The notes beneath the pieces are model-generated. The model was not told where the DNA came from, did not search any database, and saw only the letters and a list, made by a program, of their open reading frames with translations. Shown piece by piece: positions 53,883 through 62,827 of a DNA stretch of 64,000 nt; the stretch's first letter is position 1, and each line of letters begins with the position of its first letter. Position numbers and translations under genes: made by a program. Location: assembly GCA_947501805.1 (NCBI GenBank), contig CANMXJ010000016.1, positions 1-64,000 on the forward strand. Direction: 5' to 3'. The DNA is from an uncultured Sulfitobacter sp. (GTDB lineage: Bacteria; Pseudomonadota; Alphaproteobacteria; Rhodobacterales; Rhodobacteraceae).

Positions 53883-54998
53883 ATGGCATCAGCGGACGAG
53901 AAATCGACATCATCAAACTCTGGTGCGTTCCGTATCGCTCAGGACGACGAGATAGATCAAGAGAAAAGCGATGGCATCGCCCTGCCCGCACATGTCGCAG
54001 GTTCAGGCGCGCTTGATCGCCTTGTTGATACCGCGCGGGATTACGCCCGCCAAGCGACGTCCGAGAACACCAACAAGGCCTATAAGAAGGACTGGGCCCA
54101 TTTCTCCAGCTGGTGCCGCAGACGTGGTGCCGACCCCCTGCCCCCGTCTCCGGAACTGGTCGGCCTCTACATTGCCAACTGCGCGGCTCCGGATACCAAG
54201 ACCCCATCGCAGTCGGCGTCCCGACCCCTGTCCGTAAGTACGATCGAGCGCCGTCTCTCTGGCCTTGCATGGCAGTACCAGCAGCGCGGGTTTACGCTGG
54301 ATCGCAAGAATCGCCACATCGCCACGGTGCTGGCCGGGATCAAACGCAAACATGCCCGTCCGCCGGTCCAGAAAGAAGCCATCCTGCGCGATGACATTCT
54401 CGCCATGATCGCCACCCTGCCCTACGACCTGCGAGGGCTGCGCGACCGATCTATCCTGCTACTTGGATTTGCGGGCGGACTCAGGCGATCCGAGATCGTC
54501 AGCCTCGATCACGGCAAGGACGACACACCAGATAGTGGCGGCTGGATCAAAATCATGGACGAAGGCGCCCTGATCACACTCAACGCAAAGACCGGATGGC
54601 GCGAAGTGGAAATCGGCCGGGGATCGAGCGACCAGACATGCCCGGTGCATGCGCTGGAACAATGGCTGCATTTCGCCAAGATCGATTTTGGGCCTGTGTT
54701 CGTCCGCACCTCCCGCGATGGCAAGAAGGCACTGGAGGCACGGCTCAGTGACAAACACGTCGCCCGTTTGATCAAGCAAACAGTGCTGGATGCTGGCATC
54801 CGGTCGGACCTGCCTGAGAAAGACCGGATGGCGCTTTTCTCGGGCCACTCGCTGCGCGCCGGCCTCGCAAGTTCTGCGGAAGTCGACGAACGCTACGTCC
54901 AGAAACATCTCGGCCACGCGTCCGCTGAGATGACCCGCCGCTACCAACGTCGTCGCGACCGATTCCGCATAAATCTAACAAAAGCTGCAGGGCTATAG
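53883..54998 (+). CDS. Tyrosine site-specific recombinase
   Basis: 371 aa. SAM-like N-terminus (TSENTNKAYKKDWAHFSSWCRRRG), then catalytic residues: Arg in AGGLRRSEIVSLD (about 199), HSLRAGLA (about 322) and LGHASAEMTRRYQRRRD with Tyr near 353; all intact. ATG 53883. Shares the 11-7-11 site with the divergent DUF1403 gene. A plasmid dimer resolvase is the simplest role, given no nearby mobile-element ends. Confidence 0.88.
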   Translation: MASADEKSTSSNSGAFRIAQDDEIDQEKSDGIALPAHVAGSGALDRLVDTARDYARQATSENTNKAYKKDWAHFSSWCRRRGADPLPPSPELVGLYIANCAAPDTKTPSQSASRPLSVSTIERRLSGLAWQYQQRGFTLDRKNRHIATVLAGIKRKHARPPVQKEAILRDDILAMIATLPYDLRGLRDRSILLLGFAGGLRRSEIVSLDHGKDDTPDSGGWIKIMDEGALITLNAKTGWREVEIGRGSSDQTCPVHALEQWLHFAKIDFGPVFVRTSRDGKKALEARLSDKHVARLIKQTVLDAGIRSDLPEKDRMALFSGHSLRAGLASSAEVDERYVQKHLGHASAEMTRRYQRRRDRFRINLTKAAGL

Positions 54999-55007
54999 GC
55001 CCCTGCC

Positions 55008-55361
55008 CTACTCAGACGAGCCGGATAGCAAGCGCGTGAGCATGTGTCGGATGTGATCCTGAGATCCGAAGAACACCGCCAGAATTTGGACGATCTTCCG
55101 ATCTTCCTGTGCAATGAACCAGAACACGGCCTTGTCGTGCCCAACGAATCGCAGGCCAGGGAGAACGTCGGGGCGGAGCGTTCCTTGAAACGGGACTTTT
55201 GCAAGGTCACTGGCAGAGGACTGGATACTCCCGATACGCCGCTCCGCGCGTTCAAATGCTGTGTCAAAATCGTCCCCGAATTCCTGGTACGACTGCAAAA
55301 GATGGTCAAAAATCAGTTCGAAGTCACGCTCAGCCGCCGCCGCAAACTCAACTGTCCACAC
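55008..55361 (-). CDS. parE: RelE/ParE-type toxin
   Basis: 117 aa. ParE fold: FAAAAERDFELIFDHL, FQGTLRPDVLPGLRFVGHDKAVFWFIAQEDRKIVQILAVFFGSQD. ParE-like toxins of this family target gyrase or ribosomes. It is 14 nt overlapped by the antitoxin's end, the usual antitoxin-toxin order. Slightly longer than typical ParE because of a C-terminal tail. Confidence 0.8.
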   Translation of the reverse strand: MWTVEFAAAAERDFELIFDHLLQSYQEFGDDFDTAFERAERRIGSIQSSASDLAKVPFQGTLRPDVLPGLRFVGHDKAVFWFIAQEDRKIVQILAVFFGSQDHIRHMLTRLLSGSSE

Positions 55362-55623
55362 GGGCAGTTCGCCGTTTTCTATCGATCATCGCAGTAATGC
55401 GCCCATCCATATCCGCTCCCGACACGAAATTACCTTTTGATCGGGCAAGCAGCACCGCTTTCAAGGCAGCTGTTTCGGCCTCTTCGGCTTCGGTTCTCTG
55501 GCGCAGAAGATCAAGACTGTTCTGGATCACAGCACTGACACTTGAATACCGGCCCTGTTCCACCAGCTGACGTGCGAAGGCAGCCTGTTGATCAGACAGT
55601 GATATTGATGACTTTACGCCCAT
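55348..55623 (-). CDS. parD: ParD-type antitoxin
   Basis: 91 aa. Ribbon-helix-helix N-terminus (SSISLSDQQAAFARQLVEQGRYSSVSAVIQNSLDLL) binds DNA; acidic, alanine-rich C-terminal tail neutralises the toxin. First gene of the parDE operon, downstream of repC. Two GTAGCAC copies 10 bp apart (55648, 55658) precede it and could be its operator. Confidence 0.82.
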   Translation of the reverse strand: MGVKSSISLSDQQAAFARQLVEQGRYSSVSAVIQNSLDLLRQRTEAEEAETAALKAVLLARSKGNFVSGADMDGRITAMIDRKRRTARVDS

Positions 55624-55687
55624 GATGTCGCTCCTTCAAGATAATAGGTAGCACTGAGTAGCACCGCTTTCAAGATGAGATCATTCA

Positions 55688-56971
55688 TCACGCCGCCATT
55701 TCACTCAAGCGACCGTAGAAGCTACGCTCCAGATGCAGCTCCCCTGCCCCAGCCTTTTCGACCATTCCACGCAGATATCCGCCTGGTGAAGCCACTTCGC
55801 CGGAACTGTGCTTTTCGAACACGAGCACAAGCGCTGCTGTCGCCACTTGCTTGCCCAATCGATCCTGGGCAACGTGCCAGGCGTGCTCTGAAATGCCGAT
55901 CATTGGTCGGAGCTGGCCTGCGACGCGGTAAAGATCGCCCCAATCCTTCAGATATCCTCCCATATTGTGCGCCCAGGACGCGAATTCGGGGCAAGCCTGC
56001 ATGACTGTCTGCAGATCAAGCGCTGTTCCCCGCTTTTTACGGGTTTCAGCCACCCAGTCTTCCAGCTCCTGATCAACACGCTCTTCCGGTGGCGCATTTG
56101 GCACCACGGCCGTCGCGTTCTCATTCTCTGAGGACTTACTAATTACAGGATTAAGTTGTTTTGTAATTAGTATATGAGGTTCGGAAATGACCTCCTTGGG
56201 GTTCATATCTTGAGTCTTTCTAGATGTCTGCTCATTCGTTGCAGAGCTGTTATCCACAACTTCATCCATCGCAGCTGCCTTGAGGAACGATGCTTCGACG
56301 CGCTCTTGAAGCTTCCTGAACCAGTCCAGAAGGCATCCAAGTGTCTCGGAGGCCTCGTGGCGACGCGGGAGCCTGCCCAGAAGGTCTTGAAACATGTCAC
56401 TGAAGACGCCCCAAGGGCCCTTCAGTGCGCCGCTGAGCGCCGCATCGATCCGGGCGCGGATCATCCGGCGTGCGATTGTGATCTGACGCTTCAGGCGCTG
56501 GCACAACGCGCGTTCAGCCTGAAGCTCGGCGTGGAGATGCTCGAATTCTGCGACACGGGCGGACATGGGCGAAAGATCAAAGCCGTAGGCCTCGATGATC
56601 ACGCCATCCGCGTCCCTGCGTCCCCACCGCTTGCCATTAGGGCTATCCTGGAAGGCAATGATGCCCGCCTCTGCGAGGCGGCGTGCGTGACGCTTGAGCG
56701 CAGAGAGCGAAAACCCGGTCTGCTCCATCAGGTAGGCGTTGGAGGCCCACACGATCGGTCGCCTGCCCTCTTCCCAGTCCTGAGTCTGAGTAAAGGCCCC
56801 GAGCGTGTCGAGGAGCATCATATCGCCCGCCTTAAGCCCTATGTGCGCACCCACACGCTTTACTGCCACAAATGCCTTTGATTTGGGTACACTTACGCGT
56901 TCACCGGCTTGGGCAAGTTGCTCTGCAACCCCAAGACCCGGTGTCGGCTTGCGCCAACCTGTATGTTTCAT
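55688..56971 (-). CDS. repC: RepC replication initiator
   Basis: 427 aa, normal for repABC plasmids. N-terminal DNA-binding region with HTH (YLMEQTGFSLSALKRHARRLAEAGIIAF), helical middle, and C-terminal conserved part (VATAALVLVFEKHSSGEVASPGGYLRGMVEKA). RepC opens the origin, which in this family usually lies within repC itself. Separated from repB by the ctRNA gene, and a CCTCCA/TGGAGG hairpin stands before its start, so its translation is likely attenuated by the antisense RNA. Confidence 0.92.
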   Translation of the reverse strand: MKHTGWRKPTPGLGVAEQLAQAGERVSVPKSKAFVAVKRVGAHIGLKAGDMMLLDTLGAFTQTQDWEEGRRPIVWASNAYLMEQTGFSLSALKRHARRLAEAGIIAFQDSPNGKRWGRRDADGVIIEAYGFDLSPMSARVAEFEHLHAELQAERALCQRLKRQITIARRMIRARIDAALSGALKGPWGVFSDMFQDLLGRLPRRHEASETLGCLLDWFRKLQERVEASFLKAAAMDEVVDNSSATNEQTSRKTQDMNPKEVISEPHILITKQLNPVISKSSENENATAVVPNAPPEERVDQELEDWVAETRKKRGTALDLQTVMQACPEFASWAHNMGGYLKDWGDLYRVAGQLRPMIGISEHAWHVAQDRLGKQVATAALVLVFEKHSSGEVASPGGYLRGMVEKAGAGELHLERSFYGRLSEMAA

Positions 56972-57038
56972 GCCTGTATTCCACCTCCATTTTATGTGGA
57001 GGCAAAAGAAATCCGTTCACCAAATCGGTGTTGTTTTG

Positions 57039-57127
57039 TTGACAGCGATTCGCGGGAGAGGTATCTATCAGGTGTTCAGATTGATTAGATCAGCTCTCAG
57101 GCCGCTTGGTTTGGGGGCTTTTCTTTT
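57039..57127 (+). ncRNA. repABC counter-transcribed RNA (ctRNA/incA)
   Basis: On the strand opposite repABC, in the repB-repC gap. Promoter: -35 TTGACA (57039-57044), 17-bp spacer, -10 TATCTA (57062-57067). An RNA from about 57074 would end at the hairpin AGCTCTCAGG / TTTGGGGGCT (57092-57119, with G-U pairs) followed by TTTCTTTT, giving ~54 nt. Position, size and structure are those of the incompatibility RNA that limits RepC synthesis. Confidence 0.82.
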
Positions 57128-57135
57128 GCCTTAAT

Positions 57136-58129
57136 TCACTTGTTCTTCTCCTGTTTTGACGAGAGAAATGCTTCGTAGAGGCCATCAAGGTTCTCGGTGA
57201 GATAATCACCAAAATCCGAGGCGTCTGTTGATGTCAGTGAGACGCTGAACGCTTTGCCAGACTTCCCCACAACACCTTTGATTCGGCCGCCATTGGCGGT
57301 CCAAGTACGCTTTGCTGGGGTCGCACGTTTCGTCTTCTTACGCACCGCCCTGCCCTTTTCAGAAAGCTTGCTTAGAAGCAGCTCAAACCGTGCGTCACTT
57401 TGCAACTCCGCAAAACTTTGCTCAGCCACCACTTGCTGTGCTAACTTTAAGTTTGCTGGTGCGGTCATCAGCTTCTTGAAGCCTTCCCAGCGATCACGTC
57501 CAATTTGTTTTGCTGGCCCGACGGCATCGATGACATCTCGTGGAATCTGCTTTGCGACAGACAACATCCGCGACAGAAGTGTTCCGTCAACGGTGAGTGC
57601 AGACATGATCACATCTTTTGGCTGCCCTATGTCTGCAAGATTTTTGGCAAAGACCGCTTTTTCAATGAACGACAGATCGGCTCGGGCCGTGTTTTCATGA
57701 CCCTGAGCAAGAATATGAGCAACATCGCCCATAGGCTTGACGACTGCTCGTACCATGCGTTCAAGCTCAGCAGCAGCGCGCACACGCCGGTGGCCAAAGA
57801 CCACCATGAAGCGTCCAGTAGTATTGGGATGGGGGCGCAACAACACAGGAGTGTCTTGCTGCCCTGTTTCTATCGAAGCCTTGAGCTCCTGAAAGGCTTC
57901 GTCATCCAGTCCAAGCCTGTCGCTGACAAAGGAACTGTCGATTAAGTCTGGCGATATTTCAACAATCGTTTCGCCATCCATCATGCGGCGTGCATCTTCG
58001 GCAAGGCTATCGATGGAAACTTTCATAGACTTAGATGCCCCGCGCATTGCGTAGTTCGTGCGCCCGCCATCAGATGCCTTATCGGCGGCTGGCTCCATCA
58101 CGCTTTTCAAGAGGTCTTTACGTGCCATG
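57136..58129 (-). CDS. repB: RepB partition protein (ParB family)
   Basis: 330 aa from ATG 58129 (GGAGG upstream); the ORF-track start adds 15 residues. ParB N-terminal domain with VVFGHRRVRAAAELE (ParB box II), then FIEKAVFAKNLADIGQPKDVIMSALTVDGTLLSRMLSVAKQIP (HTH). Binds parS and recruits RepA. Second gene of repABC, 80 nt after repA. Confidence 0.92.
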
Positions 58130-58183
58130 ATGTGCCTCCAAAAGAGTTGCAATGCAGAGTTGTTTGGTCTCAATTTCTAAATC

Positions 58184-58199
58184 TGCACGGCTGTCAAAA
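58184..58199. repeat. 16-bp repeat, copy 1 (parS candidate)
   Basis: CTGCACGGCTGTCAAA, identical to 59678-59693. One copy lies between repA and repB and the other upstream of repA. Such repeats near repAB are typical centromere-like sites bound by RepB, though this sequence is only weakly palindromic. Confidence 0.5.
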
Positions 58200-58209
58200 A
58201 ATACCATTT

Positions 58210-59418
58210 TCAGCGCCCCCAAGCTTCATGAATAAGGTCTGTAATCTCATCGTTGACGGCATTAAGTGAGTCCATTGCACGGTCATACGTGGCGCGTACA
58301 AATTGGGCGCGCTCAACCTCATAAAGTGTTTGCTTAGTAATCCCAGCATCAGAAATCGCGGTAGACTTAACCATATGAGATTGCAGCATCTGGCCAGGAA
58401 ACATGGCTTGCATGAAGCCCACCATTTGCTTTTGCGGGCTATCTGTTGGTTCAAAGCGAGTCACAAGATAGCGAAACCACTTCAGGTTCATTTGAGCCCC
58501 CGCATCACGGATCGTCTTCATGATACCGCCCAACATGAGTAAAAACTGGCTCATCGACATCACGTCCAACATCTGTGGATGGACAGTAATAAGAACTGAA
58601 CTCGAAGCAGTGAGTGCCGTTAGGGTCAAATACCCCAGCTGCGGTGGGCAATCGATAACGACGATGTCGTACCGGTCATCGACCTCCTTCAACGCCTCAG
58701 AGATGCGTGTGAAGAACGCGCGGCCAGCCTGCGGGTCCTTGCTCGTTAAGGCGACCGGTGTATCGTACTCGTACTCTTGAAGATCCAGACTTGCAGGAAT
58801 GATATCGAGGTTTGGAATGTTCGTCTTACGGATTACCTCAGTTATAGATTTCCGTTCTTCATCGTAACGCAATGTCTCGTATAGGGACGGCACCTCATCC
58901 AACTCTGGCTGAATTCCATGAAGCGCTGTCAGCGATGCTTGTGGGTCCAAGTCGATCGCGAGAACTCTATGACCGCGCAGCGCAAGGTGCTGGGCGAGGT
59001 GGGCTGCGGTTGTCGTCTTTCCCGAGCCGCCCTTGAAGTTCACAACCGATATGACGTGGAGGTCTTCACCTTCTTGGCGATGCGGCACATATCGCTTCTT
59101 CCCAGAACGACCGTGCTTATCAAGGTAGGCCCTTAGTTCCAGCATCTGCTCCCCAGAATAACTACGCCGCCCTGAAGATGAAGTTGTTGGCTCAGGGCCT
59201 TTGCCCTCAAGATGCAATTTCTTGATATTGGATTGGGTTACCCCGAGAAAGTACGCCACTTCGGCCAAGCTGAACTGGCGTAGGCTCTTCTGAGCGTCCG
59301 GAGGGTACTGCTCCATGCGCAACATATTGAGTCTGTCAGAAATCAATTCCCCCTGTTGAAGGATGATCTCGTCGAAGGGTATGGTAGCCCCGTTGTTCTC
59401 AAATTCCCTCATAGTCAC
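58210..59418 (-). CDS. repA: RepA partition ATPase (ParA family)
   Basis: 402 aa from GTG 59418; an ATG at 59412 is the next option. N-terminal HTH-like helices, then deviant Walker A VVNFKGGSGKTTTAAHLAQHLA with the signature Lys, Walker A' DLDPQASLT and Walker B-like IVVIDCPPQLGYLT. Drives plasmid partition and represses repABC. First gene of the operon. Confidence 0.93.
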   Translation of the reverse strand: MTMREFENNGATIPFDEIILQQGELISDRLNMLRMEQYPPDAQKSLRQFSLAEVAYFLGVTQSNIKKLHLEGKGPEPTTSSSGRRSYSGEQMLELRAYLDKHGRSGKKRYVPHRQEGEDLHVISVVNFKGGSGKTTTAAHLAQHLALRGHRVLAIDLDPQASLTALHGIQPELDEVPSLYETLRYDEERKSITEVIRKTNIPNLDIIPASLDLQEYEYDTPVALTSKDPQAGRAFFTRISEALKEVDDRYDIVVIDCPPQLGYLTLTALTASSSVLITVHPQMLDVMSMSQFLLMLGGIMKTIRDAGAQMNLKWFRYLVTRFEPTDSPQKQMVGFMQAMFPGQMLQSHMVKSTAISDAGITKQTLYEVERAQFVRATYDRAMDSLNAVNDEITDLIHEAWGR

Positions 59419-59666
59419 CGCCCGCCCTCATCAAATATCGCTTTTAGCGCGATTTCTTTAATACAAGTGTCACTAACGGCGAACTGCGAGTCGGGCAAGA
59501 TATTTTCTTCAATGCGTTTTCCACGGCAATACTTTTGAGGATCGCCCCACATCTTGTGTAAGCTCGGCCAAACAACACAATGATTTGTCCCCTGACGTTT
59601 GCGAAGCACGGCAGGTAACGTCTCATGGACTTGACTTAGGACTAGCACCTCATTGTTTAGCAACAC
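59415..59666 (-). CDS. Possible small ORF leading repA
   Basis: 83 aa from GTG 59666 whose TGA overlaps the repA start (GTGACT). No recognised family; Cys/Trp content is unusual. Could be a leader ORF coupling repA translation, or chance; base and codon use do not decide. Confidence 0.25.
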   Translation of the reverse strand: MLLNNEVLVLSQVHETLPAVLRKRQGTNHCVVWPSLHKMWGDPQKYCRGKRIEENILPDSQFAVSDTCIKEIALKAIFDEGGR

Positions 59667-59677
59667 TTTTTAAGCTC

Positions 59678-59693
59678 CTGCACGGCTGTCAAA
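59678..59693. repeat. 16-bp repeat, copy 2 (parS candidate)
   Basis: CTGCACGGCTGTCAAA, identical to 58184-58199, upstream of repA. The 10-mer core in inverted form also occurs at 12407-12416. Confidence 0.5.
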
Positions 59694-59735
59694 TCGCCAA
59701 TATCGCAGTCCCACCTGCCAACAAAGCGGCCCAAA

Positions 59736-60305
59736 TTAAAAGTCATCGCGCAACGCCTGAGGACGAGAGGAGCTAAGCCAGTTCACTTTGATCCCAACAA
59801 ACTTGACACCATCTCGAGTCGAGAACCCTAAGTTTTGGATAGAAGGAATTGAACGTAGAACATGGTGCGATTCTCTACTTATCAGCCGGAATACCCTCCA
59901 ACGCTCAATAAAACGCTGGCATCGGGACTGCGCTTTAGTAAAAGGAGCAGCATACAACAATGGCGTGGTTCCATTGCCTACTACGATGTAGTCATTCCTC
60001 AAAGCGTCCGACCCAAAGTCCACCATCGGCCGCAGCCGCGTGTACGCGACAGCTGGACGGAACGGCCCCACGATCTTCGACCGCAACAACCGGAAAAAGT
60101 TCTCAAGCGAGTAGTTGAAGTGGTTCGCACTCGTAAACCCCGCGATGGCAAACACCAGCACCGCAAACGTCCACCACCGAATGTGGAAGACGAACAGTAT
60201 GATGAAGAAGATCAGGCGCGCATCGAAAAACATCAAATGCGGTCGCGCCATCGCATAGCGCCAATGCACTGTCGAACGATAGATGTTGTATCTGTCTTCA
60301 GCCAT
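59736..60305 (-). CDS. IcmT/TraK-like secretion protein
   Basis: 189 aa. N-terminal YRSTVHWRYAMARPHLMFFDARLI, then two membrane segments (LIFFIILFVFHIRWWTFAVLVFAIAGF), typical of the small IcmT/TraK membrane component of I-type (Dot/Icm, IncI) systems; the C-terminal ~90 residues are an extension without known motif. 18 nt downstream of the DotG-like gene, same strand. Confidence 0.78.
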   Translation of the reverse strand: MAEDRYNIYRSTVHWRYAMARPHLMFFDARLIFFIILFVFHIRWWTFAVLVFAIAGFTSANHFNYSLENFFRLLRSKIVGPFRPAVAYTRLRPMVDFGSDALRNDYIVVGNGTTPLLYAAPFTKAQSRCQRFIERWRVFRLISRESHHVLRSIPSIQNLGFSTRDGVKFVGIKVNWLSSSRPQALRDDF

Positions 60306-60323
60306 TGCCTCGCTCCATCGCCC

Positions 60324-61619
60324 TCATCTGTCCGGCCGCATAACATTGCTGGTGAACAGGACGCCAATGATCTGACGCGATCTCAGAGAGATCAGCGGAC
60401 CGTTGGGCGCACTCTGCACAAACTCTCCGGCCAGATCATTGCCAGCTTCGGCCAGCCCTTTGTAGAGCCCTTGTTCGATGGTGGCCGCGGGGCGTGTGAC
60501 GCCCGTGACACCGCCAACGTCGATCAACGATGTTCCAGGATCAGATAGAGCTTCACCGACACCGGACACGAACGCCGCCGCCACCCGTGGCGCATAGCGT
60601 GCAAACAGACGCCGATCCAGATCAGTCCGCACGGCGAGTGACCTCTGGCGGGCGTCAACTGCGTAGGCGGTGACGGGGATCTGCGTGCCGTCTTCAAGTA
60701 CAGCTGCATTGAACCGGACAATGAGATGGGTGCTGTTTTGATTTGCCTCAAACCCACCAAGTAGGCGCGCTCCTTCAAGCGGGCCTTTCCTGATTTGTGC
60801 TACCACAGGGCCGGGCGTGTCACTGTCATTTGTGATGATAGTGGACGCGAGAACCACATCGCCGGCACGAAGGAGCGGTTCTGAAAGGGTAGGGGAGATG
60901 GCCGGGCCTGCACTTCCGTTCAGCGCAGTTGCTTCAGCGACGGCTTCCTCGTTAGGCAAGAGGTTCTCTTCAACAACGACGGTCACAGCTGATGGCTGGG
61001 CGTTCCAAGCGCCAAGCAGCCCTTGTTGCTGTGTGGCCATCAACTGAGCGAGATGATTGATACGGGCATGGTCAGGTTGTGCAGGTTGATTTGGCGTCGG
61101 CTGTGCCTGCTGTAGCACCGGCTGTTGACGGTCGATGACCACAGTCCTGGGCTGCTGGGGCTCATTGGGATCGTTTGCAGGCGGCAGGGGACGGTTCGGA
61201 TTAGGCGCAATGACTGGAGGTTTCTCATCGATCTGACGCAGCGGTTCGTCCGGTGTTGCGATGAACGATGTATCCGTGTCTTCCGCGTTTCGTGCACCGT
61301 CTTCGTTCTGTTGCCGAAGATTGTCCTGATAGCGCTCCGATGTGCGGAGCTGATCTCCAGCTGGCGTATCATCCACGTTCGGCGTACCGGCGACCCGGCT
61401 TGGGCCGATGAGGTCAGGGTTCTTCCAAACCTCGAAGCCGACAGCACCACCCACGATCAACACGGTCAGTAAAGCTATGTTTCTAAATGACAATAGGCCG
61501 CCATTGCGTCCACGCGTAACTCGACCCCCTTTGGCACGATCGGTGGTGTCAGCCGAATTAGCTGCAGGACCATTGTTTGCTTCATCTTTGTTTTCGTTGG
61601 GTTCTTTTGACTCACTCAT
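60324..61619 (-). CDS. DotG/IcmE-like T4SS core protein (VirB10-type C-terminus)
   Basis: 431 aa. Single N-terminal membrane segment (NIALLTVLIVGGAVGFEVW), a Pro/Gln-rich linker of about 180 residues, and a C-terminal VirB10-like beta domain (GDVVLASTIITNDSDTPGPVVAQI, GARLLGGFEANQNSTHLIVRF). DotG spans both membranes and forms the channel. Shorter than Legionella DotG, as IncI TraO-like proteins are. Overlaps the DotH-like gene by 4 nt. Confidence 0.82.
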   Translation of the reverse strand: MSESKEPNENKDEANNGPAANSADTTDRAKGGRVTRGRNGGLLSFRNIALLTVLIVGGAVGFEVWKNPDLIGPSRVAGTPNVDDTPAGDQLRTSERYQDNLRQQNEDGARNAEDTDTSFIATPDEPLRQIDEKPPVIAPNPNRPLPPANDPNEPQQPRTVVIDRQQPVLQQAQPTPNQPAQPDHARINHLAQLMATQQQGLLGAWNAQPSAVTVVVEENLLPNEEAVAEATALNGSAGPAISPTLSEPLLRAGDVVLASTIITNDSDTPGPVVAQIRKGPLEGARLLGGFEANQNSTHLIVRFNAAVLEDGTQIPVTAYAVDARQRSLAVRTDLDRRLFARYAPRVAAAFVSGVGEALSDPGTSLIDVGGVTGVTRPAATIEQGLYKGLAEAGNDLAGEFVQSAPNGPLISLRSRQIIGVLFTSNVMRPDR

Positions 61620-62827
61620 TGGGAAATCCTCACTTTAGACACGCGTCCGTTCAAAGAAATCAACGCCACAGATGTGGGTCTGACCCGATAGGCTTTGACT
61701 TGACCGGGACCGGTCAAAATCCTCGACGCTGGTGGGGAGATGATCGCATCTGCCGATTGCAGATAGATCGCGCCGTCATAACTCCAGGCTCTTACACTCG
61801 GGTTGTCCGTCGACAGCCGTACCGCATTGCCAGGAATGTCCGCTCCGGTAGCGAACGCCATCATCACATCATTGGAGGCACGGGCGACCGGTTCACTCTG
61901 CCGGGTTTGCAATGGTCTAGACGCAGCATTCGGACCTAAACCATGCACTGTGAAATCCCGGCGATAATGGGTATTGAGTGAATTGGTCCGAACGTCGAAG
62001 ACCAAGGGTCGGCTTTCACCGACGAGCGACACCACGATGTTGGAGAACCCGTGCGGAACAAGCGGTGTGACCGCCATTTGGTTGGAACCTTCCTGCATCG
62101 CGTAGACTTGGAAGCTTTTGGGCTTGCCGATCACGTAAGACGCGATGGGCCACGCGGCACCTGTCCGATCATAGAAGGCCATGACGCTGACGGTATCTGG
62201 CCCGGTCAGCAGGATCTCCGGCTCCTGCGCGGAATCGAGCGTCAGTCGCTTCGCATCAGTGATCGGCTTGGGGAACTGGCCCGATGGCGGCGAGGCGGCC
62301 GCTTTCTGGCTCTCATCAACACGGCGGCGATAGTCGCGGATCATCTCCGGCGTCATCGGGAACTGGCTTTGGATCGCAGCACCATAGGCAGTGATCTCTT
62401 CCGGCGTTAGCGGACGGTCGAGATCGTCCAGGCTTTGCAACAGATCTTGGGCACCGACAATTGGGAAATCCCCCGGCGGGGTCACTTGCTGTTGTTGATC
62501 TGGCTGGAGGCGTTGATTGCGCTCGTTTTGAGTCAATGGCTCAGCGCCGATTGGCAGGGACTGCTGCGTGGGCGGCTGCTCGCCGCCATTGTCTATCGTG
62601 ACGACCGTCCTCCCATTGTCGGCATCGGGCAATGTTGCTGCCGGACGGGTGGTGACCTGGGGCAGGGGGGTCTGAACCTCAGTACCGATCGGAACGGTCT
62701 CGTCGCCGTTGGCATCTCTGAGCACTTGCTGCGCCTGGATTGGCGTGAGCATCAAGCCAAGTAGAAGTACGCTGCCAAGGCCAGTCGATAGGCGAAACCT
62801 CCATGAGGATCGGTAAGTGGTTTGCAT
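61616..62827 (-). CDS. DotH/IcmK-like T4SS outer-membrane core protein
   Basis: 403 aa. Signal peptide (LSTGLGSVLLLGLMLTPIQA), Gln/Pro-rich N-terminal part, and a C-terminal beta-rich part (RTGAAWPIASYVIGKPKSFQVYAMQEGSNQMAVTPLVPHGFSNIVVSLVGES) as in DotH/TraN. Forms the outer ring of I-type systems with DotG. Its start overlaps the stop of the DotI-like gene. Confidence 0.82.
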   Translation of the reverse strand: MQTTYRSSWRFRLSTGLGSVLLLGLMLTPIQAQQVLRDANGDETVPIGTEVQTPLPQVTTRPAATLPDADNGRTVVTIDNGGEQPPTQQSLPIGAEPLTQNERNQRLQPDQQQQVTPPGDFPIVGAQDLLQSLDDLDRPLTPEEITAYGAAIQSQFPMTPEMIRDYRRRVDESQKAAASPPSGQFPKPITDAKRLTLDSAQEPEILLTGPDTVSVMAFYDRTGAAWPIASYVIGKPKSFQVYAMQEGSNQMAVTPLVPHGFSNIVVSLVGESRPLVFDVRTNSLNTHYRRDFTVHGLGPNAASRPLQTRQSEPVARASNDVMMAFATGADIPGNAVRLSTDNPSVRAWSYDGAIYLQSADAIISPPASRILTGPGQVKAYRVRPTSVALISLNGRVSKVRISQ

